NCBI RefSeq assembly: GCF_900115005.1
Contig: NZ_FOUY01000011.1
Span: 62,001 to 126,000, forward strand
Direction: 5' to 3'
Source of the DNA: Pseudonocardia ammonioxydans
GTDB taxonomy: Bacteria > Actinomycetota > Actinomycetes > Mycobacteriales > Pseudonocardiaceae
Length of the DNA stretch: 64,000 bases
Every line of letters begins with the position of its first letter. The first letter of the stretch is position 1. Of this stretch, positions 1-8,481 are shown piece after piece. The notes below the pieces were generated by a model. The model was not told the origin of the DNA, did not search any database, and saw only the letters and a list, made by a program, of their open reading frames with translations. The translations under genes were made by a program, and so were the position numbers.

Positions 1-504
1 CTGGTCGATCGAGGACATCGCCGCGCGCACGGTGTCGAGGACGGAGATGGTGTCCCCGCTGTCCTCGTCGGCGTCGTGGTCGACCAGCACGCGCAGGTTC
101 TCGGCGTTGCGCCGGAGCCGGGCGGCCAGGTGGTCCAGGCGGTAGAGCTGGTCCAGCCGGTGGCTGTCGTCCTCGCCGCGTTCCATCGCCTCGAGGTTGG
201 ACAGCAGCGTGTCGATCAGGTTGAGGTCGCGCAGCGCGATGCTGGCGCACACGTCCATCAGCGACCCGTCCGGCGCGGCCCCGGGGGGAACGGCCGGGAG
301 GTCCTGGAGGTCCTGGAGGCCGGGGGAGCTCGGGGCCGCGGGGTACTCCGGTGCGCCGAACGGCGCCGGAGCGGCCTCGATGGTCCGCAGCGGGGCCGGC
401 TGGTTCCGCTGCGGGTCGAGCATCTGTGCTGCTGCGACACGTGAGCGACCCAGCAACACACGTGATCGATCGAAGAGTTCACGAGCGCGTGCGCGCGTCG
501 CCAT
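1..504 (-). CDS. sensor histidine kinase, conservon CvnA-like (N-terminal part, runs off the window)
   Basis: The frame is open from an ATG to the window edge (168 codons seen). After a basic start and a proline/alanine-rich linker comes a helical segment, with residues near 120-150 reading LDQLYRLDHLAARLRRNAENL. This matches the dimerisation region of actinobacterial nitrate/conservon-type (CvnA) sensor kinases, which carry RLDHLATRMRRNAENL. The ATPase domain would lie beyond the window. Unlike full-length CvnA there is no transmembrane or extracellular sensor before this helix, so the protein looks cytosolic and short. A later in-frame start cannot be excluded. The family call is fairly sure; the signal sensed is unknown. 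Confidence 0.7.
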   Translation of the reverse strand, partial: MATRARARELFDRSRVLLGRSRVAAAQMLDPQRNQPAPLRTIEAAPAPFGAPEYPAAPSSPGLQDLQDLPAVPPGAAPDGSLMDVCASIALRDLNLIDTLLSNLEAMERGEDDSHRLDQLYRLDHLAARLRRNAENLRVLVDHDADEDSGDTISVLDTVRAAMSSIDQ

Positions 505-1015
505 GCGCCTCACCTTTGGTCGTGACGGTATGTATTGGCCGTGACCGTGCGTGTCTGACCGGTCATTCTCCGGGGAGCCCGCGTTATGGAAGCAGAACGG
601 CCGGGGAATGTCGACACCGGGTCTGTTGGCCCAGTCAGCCTATTGCACTGCGCCGTTCGGTAGGATAGTGAGCGAGCGGCTGGCCACTCGCCGTTCTGGT
701 TGCGCCCTACTGGTCCAGTCGCGCCGGGGTGGCGTGCTGCCGTCCGGAGCAGACCTGCAGGGCGGCGTGGTCGCCGTCACGGCCGGCGTGGATTCCGGCC
801 GGGGGTGATGTGATCAATTGTGATTCGTTCCGCTGTCGCCTCCGCCGATTCGGCCGAGCAATTCGGAGCGCATTCTCCGAATGTGTTCTCACGCACGCCC
901 GTCATGGGGTAGCGGAATGGTCGGGCGTGCCGTCGGGCGCGGTGACCGGTGCCCCTGCCGTGCGTCACCCACCCGTGGGGGCCGGCGACCTCGAGCAGGT
1001 GGTGACCGATCAGAA
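505..1015. other. intergenic region with no convincing gene
   Basis: Short frames here lack ribosome sites and family resemblance. The stretch is less GC-rich around 640-670 and 800-880, as expected of promoter DNA for the leftward kinase gene. It holds a perfect inverted repeat, listed separately, and the direct repeat TGTGA-tcaat-TGTGA near 810-824. Confidence 0.5.
861..882. promoter_or_regulatory. inverted repeat, possible operator
   Basis: Perfect 8-bp arms ATTCGGAG and CTCCGAAT are separated by 6 bp. No T-run follows, so a protein-binding site is likelier than a terminator. It lies between the toxin stop codon and the kinase promoter region. The bound protein is unknown. Confidence 0.3.
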
Positions 1016-1330
1016 TCAGTCCAGGTCGAGTACCGCTTTGAGCGCGCGGTCGACGGCCTCGCGCTCCTCGGCGGTGAGCCGACCGACGATCTCGCCCAGG
1101 CGGCGTTTGTGCACGCCTTCGATGCTCGGGATCAAGGCCCACCCCCCGGATCCGGTCTGCACGGCGAGCAGGCCGCCGGGATCGTGGTCGACGACATGCA
1201 GCCCCAGGACGATCGGGGAAGCCGACTGGTTGAAGGCGTCGGGACTGACGACGACCCGGTAGAGGCTCTGCCCGGGGCGTGCGAGGACCGGTTCGTAGCG
1301 CCGGATGTCCCCCCGACGGATCTCACTCAC
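1016..1330 (-). CDS. MazF/PemK-like toxin
   Basis: A 104-residue protein with the MazF-type layout: GDIRRYEP near residue 7, RVVVSPDAFN near residue 25, and C-terminal RLGEIVGRLTAEEREAVDRALKAVLDL, which resembles the final helix of the family. MazF proteins are ribosome-independent endoribonucleases, but I cannot infer the cleavage sequence. The start overlaps the end of the upstream ribbon-helix-helix gene by 8 bp, the usual antitoxin-toxin order with translational coupling. The sequence is divergent from classical MazF, so a relaxed family assignment is appropriate. Confidence 0.6.
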   Translation of the reverse strand: MSEIRRGDIRRYEPVLARPGQSLYRVVVSPDAFNQSASPIVLGLHVVDHDPGGLLAVQTGSGGWALIPSIEGVHKRRLGEIVGRLTAEEREAVDRALKAVLDLD

Positions 1331-1541
1331 CGGCGGCAGCGATGCGCTCTGCCTCGGCGTCGTCGATCAGCGACGGATGGGCGGTGTAGAAGGCCGCGAG
1401 CTGGTCGCCGGCCTGGCGCAACTCGTCCTCCCGGACCAGGCGGGCCAGGTAACCGGACACCCCACCCCGGTTCGCGGCCCCGCAGGCCCGGACCCGGGCC
1501 GCGGTAGGGGCGTCGAACGAGACGCTCAGGCGCTCTGACAT
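1323..1541 (-). CDS. ribbon-helix-helix antitoxin of the MazF-like pair
   Basis: A 72-residue protein. Residues 4-40 (LSVSFDAPTAARV...GVSGYLARLVRE) look like a ribbon-helix-helix DNA-binding fold: a beta strand, then two helices. The acidic C-terminal half would wrap the toxin. It comes first in the operon and overlaps the toxin start. Such antitoxins repress their own promoter, and a small inverted repeat lies directly upstream. Assignment rests on size, order and fold-like pattern. Confidence 0.6.
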   Translation of the reverse strand: MSERLSVSFDAPTAARVRACGAANRGGVSGYLARLVREDELRQAGDQLAAFYTAHPSLIDDAEAERIAAAGE

Positions 1542-1559
1542 ACCGGTGAGGTTACCGGC
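1542..1559. promoter_or_regulatory. possible autoregulatory operator of the toxin-antitoxin pair
   Basis: CCGGT and ACCGG half-sites separated by 6 bp lie directly before the antitoxin start codon, where an antitoxin would bind to repress its own operon. The arms are short and GC-rich, so chance is possible. Confidence 0.3.
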
Positions 1560-1684
1560 GTGCACACCGACCTGTACATCGCGCCGCATACTCGCCTGCC
1601 CATCGCTCGCGTTGCGCGAGGTCGCGCCGGCGCCCCGATCGGTAGCCTCACCACCGGCAGGAGCCGGAGCATCGAGGAGACCCC

Positions 1685-1735
1685 ATGCCGACGATCCACA
1701 CCGGACACCGCGCCGACCGGGAGCCCGGCCGGTGA
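1685..1735 (+). other. 17-codon upstream reading frame overlapping the next start
   Basis: The ATG has a strong ribosome site (GAGGAGA, 4 bp upstream). The frame encodes MPTIHTGHRADREPGR and stops in a TGA that overlaps the GTG start of the next gene as GTGA. It may be a leader peptide that couples translation, or the true 5' end of the following gene displaced by a one-base error. Confidence 0.35.
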
Positions 1736-2274
1736 CCGGGCCGGGCACGGGGGAGCCCGCGGCACACGTCGGCACCCGCGACCTCGAGGACATGCGCCAG
1801 GCCCGGGCCGACCAGGACGCCATCGACGAGCTCGTCGCGGCGGCCGGCGAGTGCGTGTTCCTGTTCACCGCGGCCGACGGGTGGCTGGCCGGGGTGACGA
1901 TGAGCTACCTGCACGAGGACGGCGTGTTCTGGCTGGCCGCGGTCACCGACCGGCAGCACGCCCGCGCGGTCGAACGCGACTCCCGGGTCGGCATGGTGAT
2001 CAGCAACCGGGGGACCGACCTCCCCGGGCGGCGGATGGTGCGGATCAAGGGGCGTGCCACCCTGCACCGGGACCGGGCGACGCTCGACCGCATGCTGCCG
2101 CGGCTGGCCGCGACGCTCGCGCCGGCCGGTGCCGAGCAGCTGCACCGCCTGCTCGACAGCCCGAAGCGGGTGCTGATCCGGGTGCAGACGCTCTCCTACC
2201 CGCAGTCGCACGACTCCCGCAACGTCGCCGGCGACGGGCGGGGCGGGACGCGCGAGACCGCGGGCGGGGCCTGA
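1732..2274 (+). CDS. pyridoxamine 5'-phosphate oxidase family protein
   Basis: A 180-residue protein of the split-barrel FMN-binding class. The stretch ECVFLFTAADGWLAGVTMSYLHEDGVFWLAAVTDRQ is the typical first half of the barrel, followed by SRVGMVISN and MVRIKGRATLH, which match the strands that hold the flavin phosphate. Actinobacterial members often bind FMN, F420 or heme and need not oxidise pyridoxamine. The GTG start is favoured because it is coupled to the preceding short frame; an ATG 20 codons on is the alternative. The gene appears to be alone. Confidence 0.7.
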   Translation: MTGPGTGEPAAHVGTRDLEDMRQARADQDAIDELVAAAGECVFLFTAADGWLAGVTMSYLHEDGVFWLAAVTDRQHARAVERDSRVGMVISNRGTDLPGRRMVRIKGRATLHRDRATLDRMLPRLAATLAPAGAEQLHRLLDSPKRVLIRVQTLSYPQSHDSRNVAGDGRGGTRETAGGA

Positions 2275-2352
2275 GCGGTCCGGCTCGCCGGAGGGAACCG
2301 GACCCCTCGCGCGAGGGAGCCGCAGCCCGCGCGGAGCCGCGACGCTCGGGAC

Positions 2353-2871
2353 ATGCCTGCACAGCCGATCACCGTCCTCGCCCCGGCCGCGTCCGCCTGG
2401 ACGATGCTCTACGTCCTGTCCAAGGTCCACTACGCCGTGACCGGGACCCTGGGGGTGACCGGAGGCCCCGTCGTCCCGCTCGCGCGCTACGCCGCCTACG
2501 CCCCCGGCGAGGTGGCCGCGGCGCAGTGGGCCAACGCCGGGCTGGGGGTGCTCGCCGCCGGGCTGCTGCTGTTCGCCACCTGGTTCCCGGCCGGGTGGAA
2601 CCGGTGGCTGCTCACCGTGCCGCTGGCGACGGTGTTCGTGTCGGCGACGGCCGGTGCCCTCGGCATGGTGGCGCGCGACCTGCTGACCGGCTCCGGGGGA
2701 GCGGTGTTCGGCGCCTACTGCGCGGTCTGGGCCGCGCTCGTCGGCGCCGCGACGTGGGCCCATCACCGGAGCCGGGAGCAGGTGCCGGCGGCGAATCAGC
2801 TCACCGGTTGCGCCACACCGGTCGTCGCTTCTCGGCGAACGCCCGGACCCCCTCGGCACCGTCCTCGCTGA
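2353..2871 (+). CDS. small integral membrane protein of unknown function
   Basis: A 172-residue protein with about four hydrophobic helices, near residues 12-30, 58-75, 85-108 and 112-135, and a basic cytoplasmic tail. I do not recognise the family with confidence. It is convergent with the thiolase/hydratase fusion gene and overlaps its end by about 70 bp, so the hydrophilic tail beyond residue ~145 may simply be read-through of antisense sequence. Immediately upstream is a 14-bp perfect palindrome (CCCTCGCGCGAGGG). Confidence 0.55.
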   Translation: MPAQPITVLAPAASAWTMLYVLSKVHYAVTGTLGVTGGPVVPLARYAAYAPGEVAAAQWANAGLGVLAAGLLLFATWFPAGWNRWLLTVPLATVFVSATAGALGMVARDLLTGSGGAVFGAYCAVWAALVGAATWAHHRSREQVPAANQLTGCATPVVASRRTPGPPRHRPR

Positions 2872-5176
2872 GCAGCAGCTCGTCGAGAGCGGGGGAGGGA
2901 TGGTGCACCGCGTCCACAGTGTCGGTGATCCCCGCCGTCTCGTTCATGATCTGCAGCGAGGCCCGGACCGAGGTCGGCGACCCGTCGAGGATCTCGGCGG
3001 CCAGCTCCCGGGCGCCCTCCAGCGCGGTCCCGGCCGGGACGACCCGGTTGACCAGCCCGTACCCGTGGGCCTCGGTGGCGGTGACCCGCCGTCCGGTCAG
3101 GATCATCTCGGTGGCGACCGTGGGCGGCACCGTCCGCGGGAGCCGCACCAGGCCACCGGCCCCGGCCACCAGCCCGACCTTCACCTCCGACAGCGCGAAC
3201 GTCGCGGTGTCGTCGGCGACGACCAGGTGGCAGGCCAGCGCGATCTCGCAGCCGCCGCCCATCGCGAACCCGTTCACCGCCGCGATCACCGGCTTGGTCA
3301 TGTCCCGGCGCCCGGTCAGCCCGGCGAACCCGTTCTTGGGCACCCACATCGGCTTCCCGCTCGCGGAGTACACGAGGTCGTTGCCCGCGGAGAAGGCCTT
3401 GTCCCCGGCCCCGGTGAGGATCGCGACCCACAGGTCCGGGTCGGCGAAGTAGGCGTCGAAGACCTCGTCGAGCTCGTCGTTCGCCGCCGGGTGCAGGCTG
3501 TTGCGCGCCTGCGGCCGGTTGATCGTCACCTCGAGCAGGTGCCCGTCCCGGCGGACCAGGACGTGCTCGTAGTCGTCGCGCAGCACCGCCGGACGCGGCG
3601 GGAACAGCTCGTCCATCCTGGACCCGGTCGTCGTCACCCGGTTGCCGAAGCCGAACGAGCGCACGTGGACGCGGCTCCCGACCGGCTCGCCGGTGGTGAG
3701 CAGCTCGAGGATCTCCTCGTCGTCGCGGTGCGTCATGGCGACGAACCGGCGGCCGTCGGCCTCCAGCCGCCCGACGACCACGCCGGTGCGCGACCCGTTC
3801 CGGCCGTGCTTGACCGTCCAGGTCTCCACGGTCGCCGGGCCGTCCGCCTGCAGCGCCTCGACCGGGGCGTCCCACCCGTCGATCCCGGCCTGCAGCTCGG
3901 CACTGCGGTCGGCGCGCCACCCCGTGGGAGTGGTCGAGTAGATCCCGGCCGAGTACTTGCTCAGGGTCCCGCCGTTCGCGCCGACCAGGCCGAAGGCCCC
4001 CGGCTCGGCCCGCAGCCGCGTGACGGTCTCGGCGACGGCGTGCATCGAGTAGTTGTTGCCCGCACCCCCGAAGAACGGCAGGCCGCCGGTCAGGGTCAGG
4101 CCGCGCGGGTCGTCCGGGGCGAGGCCGAGACCGTCGCAGACGGCCGACACGGCGATCGGGAAGCAGCTGTAGAGATCCAGGGTCGTGATCTCGTCCAGGG
4201 TGCGCCCGGCGACCTCGAGCGCGTGCCGGACGGCCAGCACCGACGCCGGCGCCGCCGACAGGTCCGCGCGGTCCATCAGCTCCCGCTCGCGCAGGTCGGC
4301 GTGCCCGTGCAGGAACACCCAGCGGTCCTGGGCGACACCGAGCCAGCGTGCTGCGGCGACCGACATCAGCAGCACCGCCGCACCCTGGTTGACCTGGTCG
4401 CGGGCGACCAGGAACCGGGTGTACGGATCGGCGATCGGCCGGTTGCGCTCGGTCGGCGTGGCCAGCTCGCGGGCGCTGCGCTCCACCGGTGCGGCGGCGT
4501 GCGGGTTGTTCGCAGCCACCTTCGTGAACGGCGCGAACAGCTCGCCCATCGTCAGCGCGTACTCCTCGCGCGACTGCCCGAGCCGGGCCCGGCGGGCGTT
4601 GTCGAACAGGGCGTACTGGCTGGGGGCGTCGGTGAGGCCGTGGCTCGCGAGGTGCCGCGACATCAGGCCCTTCAGCCCGAAGCCGCGATCCTCGAGGTCG
4701 CCGCCGACGTGCTCGGTGAAGTCCGGCGCGTCCTCGGCCCCGGCCAGCCGGCGCGCCGTGGAGATCGCCTCCGAGCCGAACGCCAGCGCGACCTCCGAGC
4801 GGCCCTCGGCGATCGTCCGGGCCAGCTCGGTGACCAGGTGCTGCGGTGACTGGCCGCCGCTGACCTCGAGGATCGCCCGGCCCGGCACGGCGCCGACCCG
4901 CGCGGCGACCGACCGCGGATAGTTGTCCGACCGGCCCAGCGGCGCGCTCGCCCCCGGCGTGGAGATCTCGAACTGGCGGACCCCCGCGACGGTGTCGATC
5001 GCGGCACCGAGTGCGGCCGGGTCGGCGGCGGTGTCGGCCAGCGCGGCCCGGGCCGCCTCGGCCGCGAGGCCGACCGCGGACAGCTGCCGGTACCCGGGGT
5101 CGTCGACCCGGTCGGACGCCTGCCCGACGCCGACGAGCACCGGGGTGCGGGGATCGAGCGAGGAATGGTCGGTCAT
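2801..5176 (-). CDS. thiolase-like / enoyl-CoA hydratase fusion protein
   Basis: One uninterrupted 791-residue frame. Residues 1 to ~520 are a thiolase-superfamily acetyl-CoA acetyltransferase of the actinobacterial type: it has GGLPFFGGAGNNYS, and GGQSPQ stands where classical thiolases have the nucleophilic Cys. It ends in a small OB-like tail. From M521 (MDELFPPRP) the chain continues as a crotonase: INRPQARNSL, a GNDL oxyanion segment near residue 570, and AAVNGFAMGGGCEIAL. These are normally two genes; no stop separates them. The start overlaps the nitronate monooxygenase stop as ATGA. The last gene of the operon, it probably performs hydration and thiolysis-like steps on a CoA ester. 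Reinitiation at M521 is possible. Confidence 0.8.
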   Translation of the reverse strand: MTDHSSLDPRTPVLVGVGQASDRVDDPGYRQLSAVGLAAEAARAALADTAADPAALGAAIDTVAGVRQFEISTPGASAPLGRSDNYPRSVAARVGAVPGRAILEVSGGQSPQHLVTELARTIAEGRSEVALAFGSEAISTARRLAGAEDAPDFTEHVGGDLEDRGFGLKGLMSRHLASHGLTDAPSQYALFDNARRARLGQSREEYALTMGELFAPFTKVAANNPHAAAPVERSARELATPTERNRPIADPYTRFLVARDQVNQGAAVLLMSVAAARWLGVAQDRWVFLHGHADLRERELMDRADLSAAPASVLAVRHALEVAGRTLDEITTLDLYSCFPIAVSAVCDGLGLAPDDPRGLTLTGGLPFFGGAGNNYSMHAVAETVTRLRAEPGAFGLVGANGGTLSKYSAGIYSTTPTGWRADRSAELQAGIDGWDAPVEALQADGPATVETWTVKHGRNGSRTGVVVGRLEADGRRFVAMTHRDDEEILELLTTGEPVGSRVHVRSFGFGNRVTTTGSRMDELFPPRPAVLRDDYEHVLVRRDGHLLEVTINRPQARNSLHPAANDELDEVFDAYFADPDLWVAILTGAGDKAFSAGNDLVYSASGKPMWVPKNGFAGLTGRRDMTKPVIAAVNGFAMGGGCEIALACHLVVADDTATFALSEVKVGLVAGAGGLVRLPRTVPPTVATEMILTGRRVTATEAHGYGLVNRVVPAGTALEGARELAAEILDGSPTSVRASLQIMNETAGITDTVDAVHHPSPALDELLLSEDGAEGVRAFAEKRRPVWRNR

Positions 5177-6321
5177 GCCCGTGCTCCCTCGTCGGTGGGC
5201 GAGGTGAGCGCGCTCAGCGCGCCCAGGCGGCGCTCGCAGTCCGCGACCAGCTGCCGGGTGATCTCCGCGGCCGGGCGCAGGCCGGTGAACGAGCCGACGA
5301 CCTGGCCGATGAAGAACGACTCGAGCGCCGTCGCCCCCTCGTGGCCCTGCTCGGCGGCGGCGTCGATCCGCTCCCACGCCTCGCTGACGAGCATCGGCTG
5401 CAACGGCATCGGCAGCGGCCCGGGACTTCCCGGCCGCTCCCAGGCGTCGTGCCAGGCGCTGCGCAGCTGCCGGGCGGGCTTCCCGGTCCGGGTGGGCGAA
5501 CGGAGCGTGTCCGAGCTCGCCGCGGCGAGGAACTTCTCCTTCACCGGCAGCGGGGTGATGTCCTCGTGGCTGGACAGCCACAGCGACCCGCACCACACGC
5601 CCGCCGCGCCGAGCGCCAGCGCCGCCGCCATCTGCCTGCCCGAGGCGATCCCGCCCGCCGCGAGGACGGGCCGGTCCCCGGCCAGGTCCACGATCTCCGG
5701 GGTGAGCACCGTCGTGGCGATCGTGCCGGTGTGCCCGCCCGCCTCGGTGCCCTGCGCGACGAGCAGGTCCACACCGGACTCGAGCTGGCGCACGGCGTGC
5801 TTGCGCTGCCCCACCAGCGAACCGACCACGACACCGGCCCGGTGCGCCCGCTCGACCAGGTTCGGGGGCGGGGTGCCCAGCGCGTTGGCGACCAGGGAGA
5901 TCCGGTGGGAGAACGCGACGTCGAGCAGGGCCGCCGCGCCGTCGGGGTTCAGCGCGACCGCGAGCTCGTCGGTCTGCGGCGAACGGGTTGCGCCCTGCGG
6001 GACCCCGTACTCGGCGAGCAGCTTCTCGACGAACTCGATGTGCTCGGCGGGGATCTGCGCGCGCAGGCTCGCGACCAGGTCGTCGGGGTCGCCGGTGGCG
6101 AACTTCTCCGGCACCAGCAGGTCGACCCCGTACGGCCTGCCGTCCACCTGTTGCTCGATCCAGGTGAGCTGGGCGTCGAGCTCCTCGGGGGTGTAGGCCG
6201 TGGCGGCCAGCACGCCGAACCCACCGGCGTTGGTCACGCCGGCCACCACGCCGGGGGAGCGGTTGAACCCGACGACGGGGTGGTCGACCCCGAGCAGGTC
6301 GGTCAGGGCGGTGCGGATCAT
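5173..6321 (-). CDS. nitronate monooxygenase / 2-nitropropane dioxygenase-like FMN enzyme
   Basis: A 382-residue TIM-barrel flavoprotein. It has PVVGFNRSPGVVAGVTNAGGFGVLAA at the start, AQGTEAGGHTG near residue 190 (the loop with the catalytic His of class II nitronate monooxygenases), and PVLAAGGIASGRQMAAALALGAAGVWCGSLW for FMN phosphate binding. In such catabolic operons members also act as enoyl reductases or oxidases on cyclic or branched acyl chains. ATGA overlaps on both sides place it firmly in the acyl-CoA operon. Confidence 0.82.
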   Translation of the reverse strand: MIRTALTDLLGVDHPVVGFNRSPGVVAGVTNAGGFGVLAATAYTPEELDAQLTWIEQQVDGRPYGVDLLVPEKFATGDPDDLVASLRAQIPAEHIEFVEKLLAEYGVPQGATRSPQTDELAVALNPDGAAALLDVAFSHRISLVANALGTPPPNLVERAHRAGVVVGSLVGQRKHAVRQLESGVDLLVAQGTEAGGHTGTIATTVLTPEIVDLAGDRPVLAAGGIASGRQMAAALALGAAGVWCGSLWLSSHEDITPLPVKEKFLAAASSDTLRSPTRTGKPARQLRSAWHDAWERPGSPGPLPMPLQPMLVSEAWERIDAAAEQGHEGATALESFFIGQVVGSFTGLRPAAEITRQLVADCERRLGALSALTSPTDEGARA

Positions 6322-8444
6322 GCATCTCTCCAGGTGAGGACGGCGTCGAGGGCTTCGATCGTGCTGCCGGACACGTGCAGGGGGTTGATCTCGAGCGACT
6401 CCAGGTCGTTGCCCAGGGCGAGCGCGAGGTCGCCGACCCGGGCGACGACCGCGCCGAGCGCGTCGAGGTCCGCGGCCGGGGCGCCGCGGACGCCGTGCAG
6501 CAGCGGCGCACCGCGCAGGCTCTCGAGCAGCGCCCGGGCACGGGCCGGGGAGACCGGGAGCGGGGACAGGGCCGAGTCGCCGAGCACCTCGACGAACACC
6601 CCGCCGAGTGCCACCGCGAGCACCGGCCCCCAGTCCGGGTCGCGGACCACGCCGACGAGCAGCTCGGTGCCACCGGAACGCAGCGGCGAGACGAGCACGC
6701 CCTCGACCCGTGCCCCGGCGACGTTCGACGCGGCCGTGGTGATCTCGTCGTAGGCCGCGGCGACGGCGTCGTCCCCGGCCACACCGAGCCGCACCCCGCC
6801 GATGTCGCTCTTGTGCAGGATGTCCGGGGAGACGATCTTCATCGCGACCGGGCCGCCGAACCCGGTCGCCGCCTTCACCGCCTGCCGGGCGGAGGTCGCC
6901 GTCTCCCCGGGCACGACCGGGATCCCGGCCCCGGCGAGCAGGTCGCGGGCGGCGGTCTCGCTCCACGCGCCACGCCGGGGCGCCCCCTCGGACACCACGA
7001 CCGGTGTCCCTGCCTGAGGTGTCCCGGTAGCACTGTCGCGGGTGGCTTCGGACCACCACGCGAGGTTGCGCAGGGCCACCACGGCCTGCCGCAGGCCGGG
7101 GATCGCGTGCGGCACGCGGGCCCGGGCCATGACCTCGCGGGTGTAGGCGGTGATCGGCTGCAGCACCTGGTTGACGTAGACGACCGGGCCCGCGGCGTTC
7201 GCGATGCCGTCCCCGATGGCGTCGGCGAAGACCTGCCCGCTGTAGGGGCGCCCGTCGGACGCCCACGGCAGCGAGTTGACCACCGCGACCACCCCGACCC
7301 CGGGGTCGGCCGAGACGGCCTCGATCGCGCGGGTGAAGAGGGTCGGGTCGATGATCGCCGCGCCGGTCACGTCGAGTGGATTGTGGACGGTGCCGTAGGT
7401 GGGCATCATCGCGTCCAGCGCCTGCTCGGTGGCCGGGGCGAACGGCGGCAGCTCGGCGCCGAGGTCCTCGGCGCGGTCGGCGAGGATGTCGCAGGCGCCC
7501 CCGGAGATCGACACCACGCCGATCCCGGGCCGCGCCAGGCGGCCCAGCCGCGCGGCGGTACCCGCGGTGATCAGCATGTCCTCGATCGAGTCGACCCGGA
7601 TGACGCCGAGGTCGCGGAAGACCGCGTCGACGGTCCGGTCGTCGCCGACCAGGGCACCGGTGTGCGCGGCCGCGGTCCGTGCGGCGAGCTCGCTGCTGCC
7701 GGCCTTGAGCGCCACGATCGGCTTCCCCGCGGCTGCCGCGCGCCGGGCCGCGGCCCGGAACACCCCGGGGTCGCGGACGGTCTCCAGGAAGATCGCGATC
7801 GCGCGGGTGTGCTCGTCGTCGACCAGGTAGTCGAGGACGTGCCCGGCGGTCACCATCGCCTCGTTCCCGAGCGTGACCATGTAGGACAGGTCCGCCCCGG
7901 CGATCCCGGCGAAGTCCAGCATGGCCGAGGAGCTCGCGCCGCTCTGGGACAGCAGCGCCACCGGGCCCGACGCGTCCGGCAGCCCCGGGATCGGGGTCAC
8001 CGGCGTCCGGTGGACGAAGTTCGCGAAGCCCAGCTGGTTCGGTCCGAGCAGCACCATGTCCAGCGACTCGGCGTGCGCCACGAGCTCGGCCTGGGCGGCC
8101 CGGCCGGCCTCGCCCGCCTCCCCGTACCCGGCGGACAGGACCACGGCGTTGCGGATGCCGGCCGCGGCCGCGTCGCTCAGGGCGTCGAGCGTGCCCGCCT
8201 GGGGGACCATCATGAAGGCGACGTCGACCGGTTCACCGATCTCCCGGCAGGAGGTGACCGTCGGCCGGCCGTGCGTCTCGGCGCCGCGCCGGTTGACCAG
8301 GTGGGTGCGGTCGCCGAGGCCGAAGTCGACCAGGTTGCGGTAGGTGACGGCGGAGAAGTTGGACTTGTCCGAGGCGCCGACGAGGGCGACCGAGCGGGGA
8401 CGGAACAACGACGCGAGCCGTTGCGGGGTGATCGGACCGGCCAT
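6318..8444 (-). CDS. acetate--CoA ligase family (NDP-forming acyl-CoA synthetase)
   Basis: A 708-residue protein with the fused alpha-beta layout of NDP-forming acyl-CoA synthetases: CoA-binding Rossmann domain (FRPRSVALVGAS, residues ~15-130), succinyl-CoA-ligase-like domains (GLLSQSGA-type motif at ~160 and SISGGACD at ~300), then a C-terminal ATP-grasp domain (GFGGPVAMKIVSPDILHKSDIGGV near 530). It would activate a carboxylic acid as its CoA thioester. The ATG is preferred over a GTG six bases upstream because AAGGAG sits 7 bp before it. Its stop overlaps the next gene as ATGA. Confidence 0.82.
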   Translation of the reverse strand: MAGPITPQRLASLFRPRSVALVGASDKSNFSAVTYRNLVDFGLGDRTHLVNRRGAETHGRPTVTSCREIGEPVDVAFMMVPQAGTLDALSDAAAAGIRNAVVLSAGYGEAGEAGRAAQAELVAHAESLDMVLLGPNQLGFANFVHRTPVTPIPGLPDASGPVALLSQSGASSSAMLDFAGIAGADLSYMVTLGNEAMVTAGHVLDYLVDDEHTRAIAIFLETVRDPGVFRAAARRAAAAGKPIVALKAGSSELAARTAAAHTGALVGDDRTVDAVFRDLGVIRVDSIEDMLITAGTAARLGRLARPGIGVVSISGGACDILADRAEDLGAELPPFAPATEQALDAMMPTYGTVHNPLDVTGAAIIDPTLFTRAIEAVSADPGVGVVAVVNSLPWASDGRPYSGQVFADAIGDGIANAAGPVVYVNQVLQPITAYTREVMARARVPHAIPGLRQAVVALRNLAWWSEATRDSATGTPQAGTPVVVSEGAPRRGAWSETAARDLLAGAGIPVVPGETATSARQAVKAATGFGGPVAMKIVSPDILHKSDIGGVRLGVAGDDAVAAAYDEITTAASNVAGARVEGVLVSPLRSGGTELLVGVVRDPDWGPVLAVALGGVFVEVLGDSALSPLPVSPARARALLESLRGAPLLHGVRGAPAADLDALGAVVARVGDLALALGNDLESLEINPLHVSGSTIEALDAVLTWRDA

Positions 8445-8481
8445 CTGCACACTCCTTCGTGGTGATGGTGGACGAACCGGA

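Noticed and set aside
5177..6784. N-terminal extension of the thiolase/hydratase fusion frame
   Set aside because: The frame stays open upstream of the ATG only as an antisense-phase artefact inside the nitronate monooxygenase and synthetase genes; the ATGA overlap start gives a normal thiolase N-terminus.
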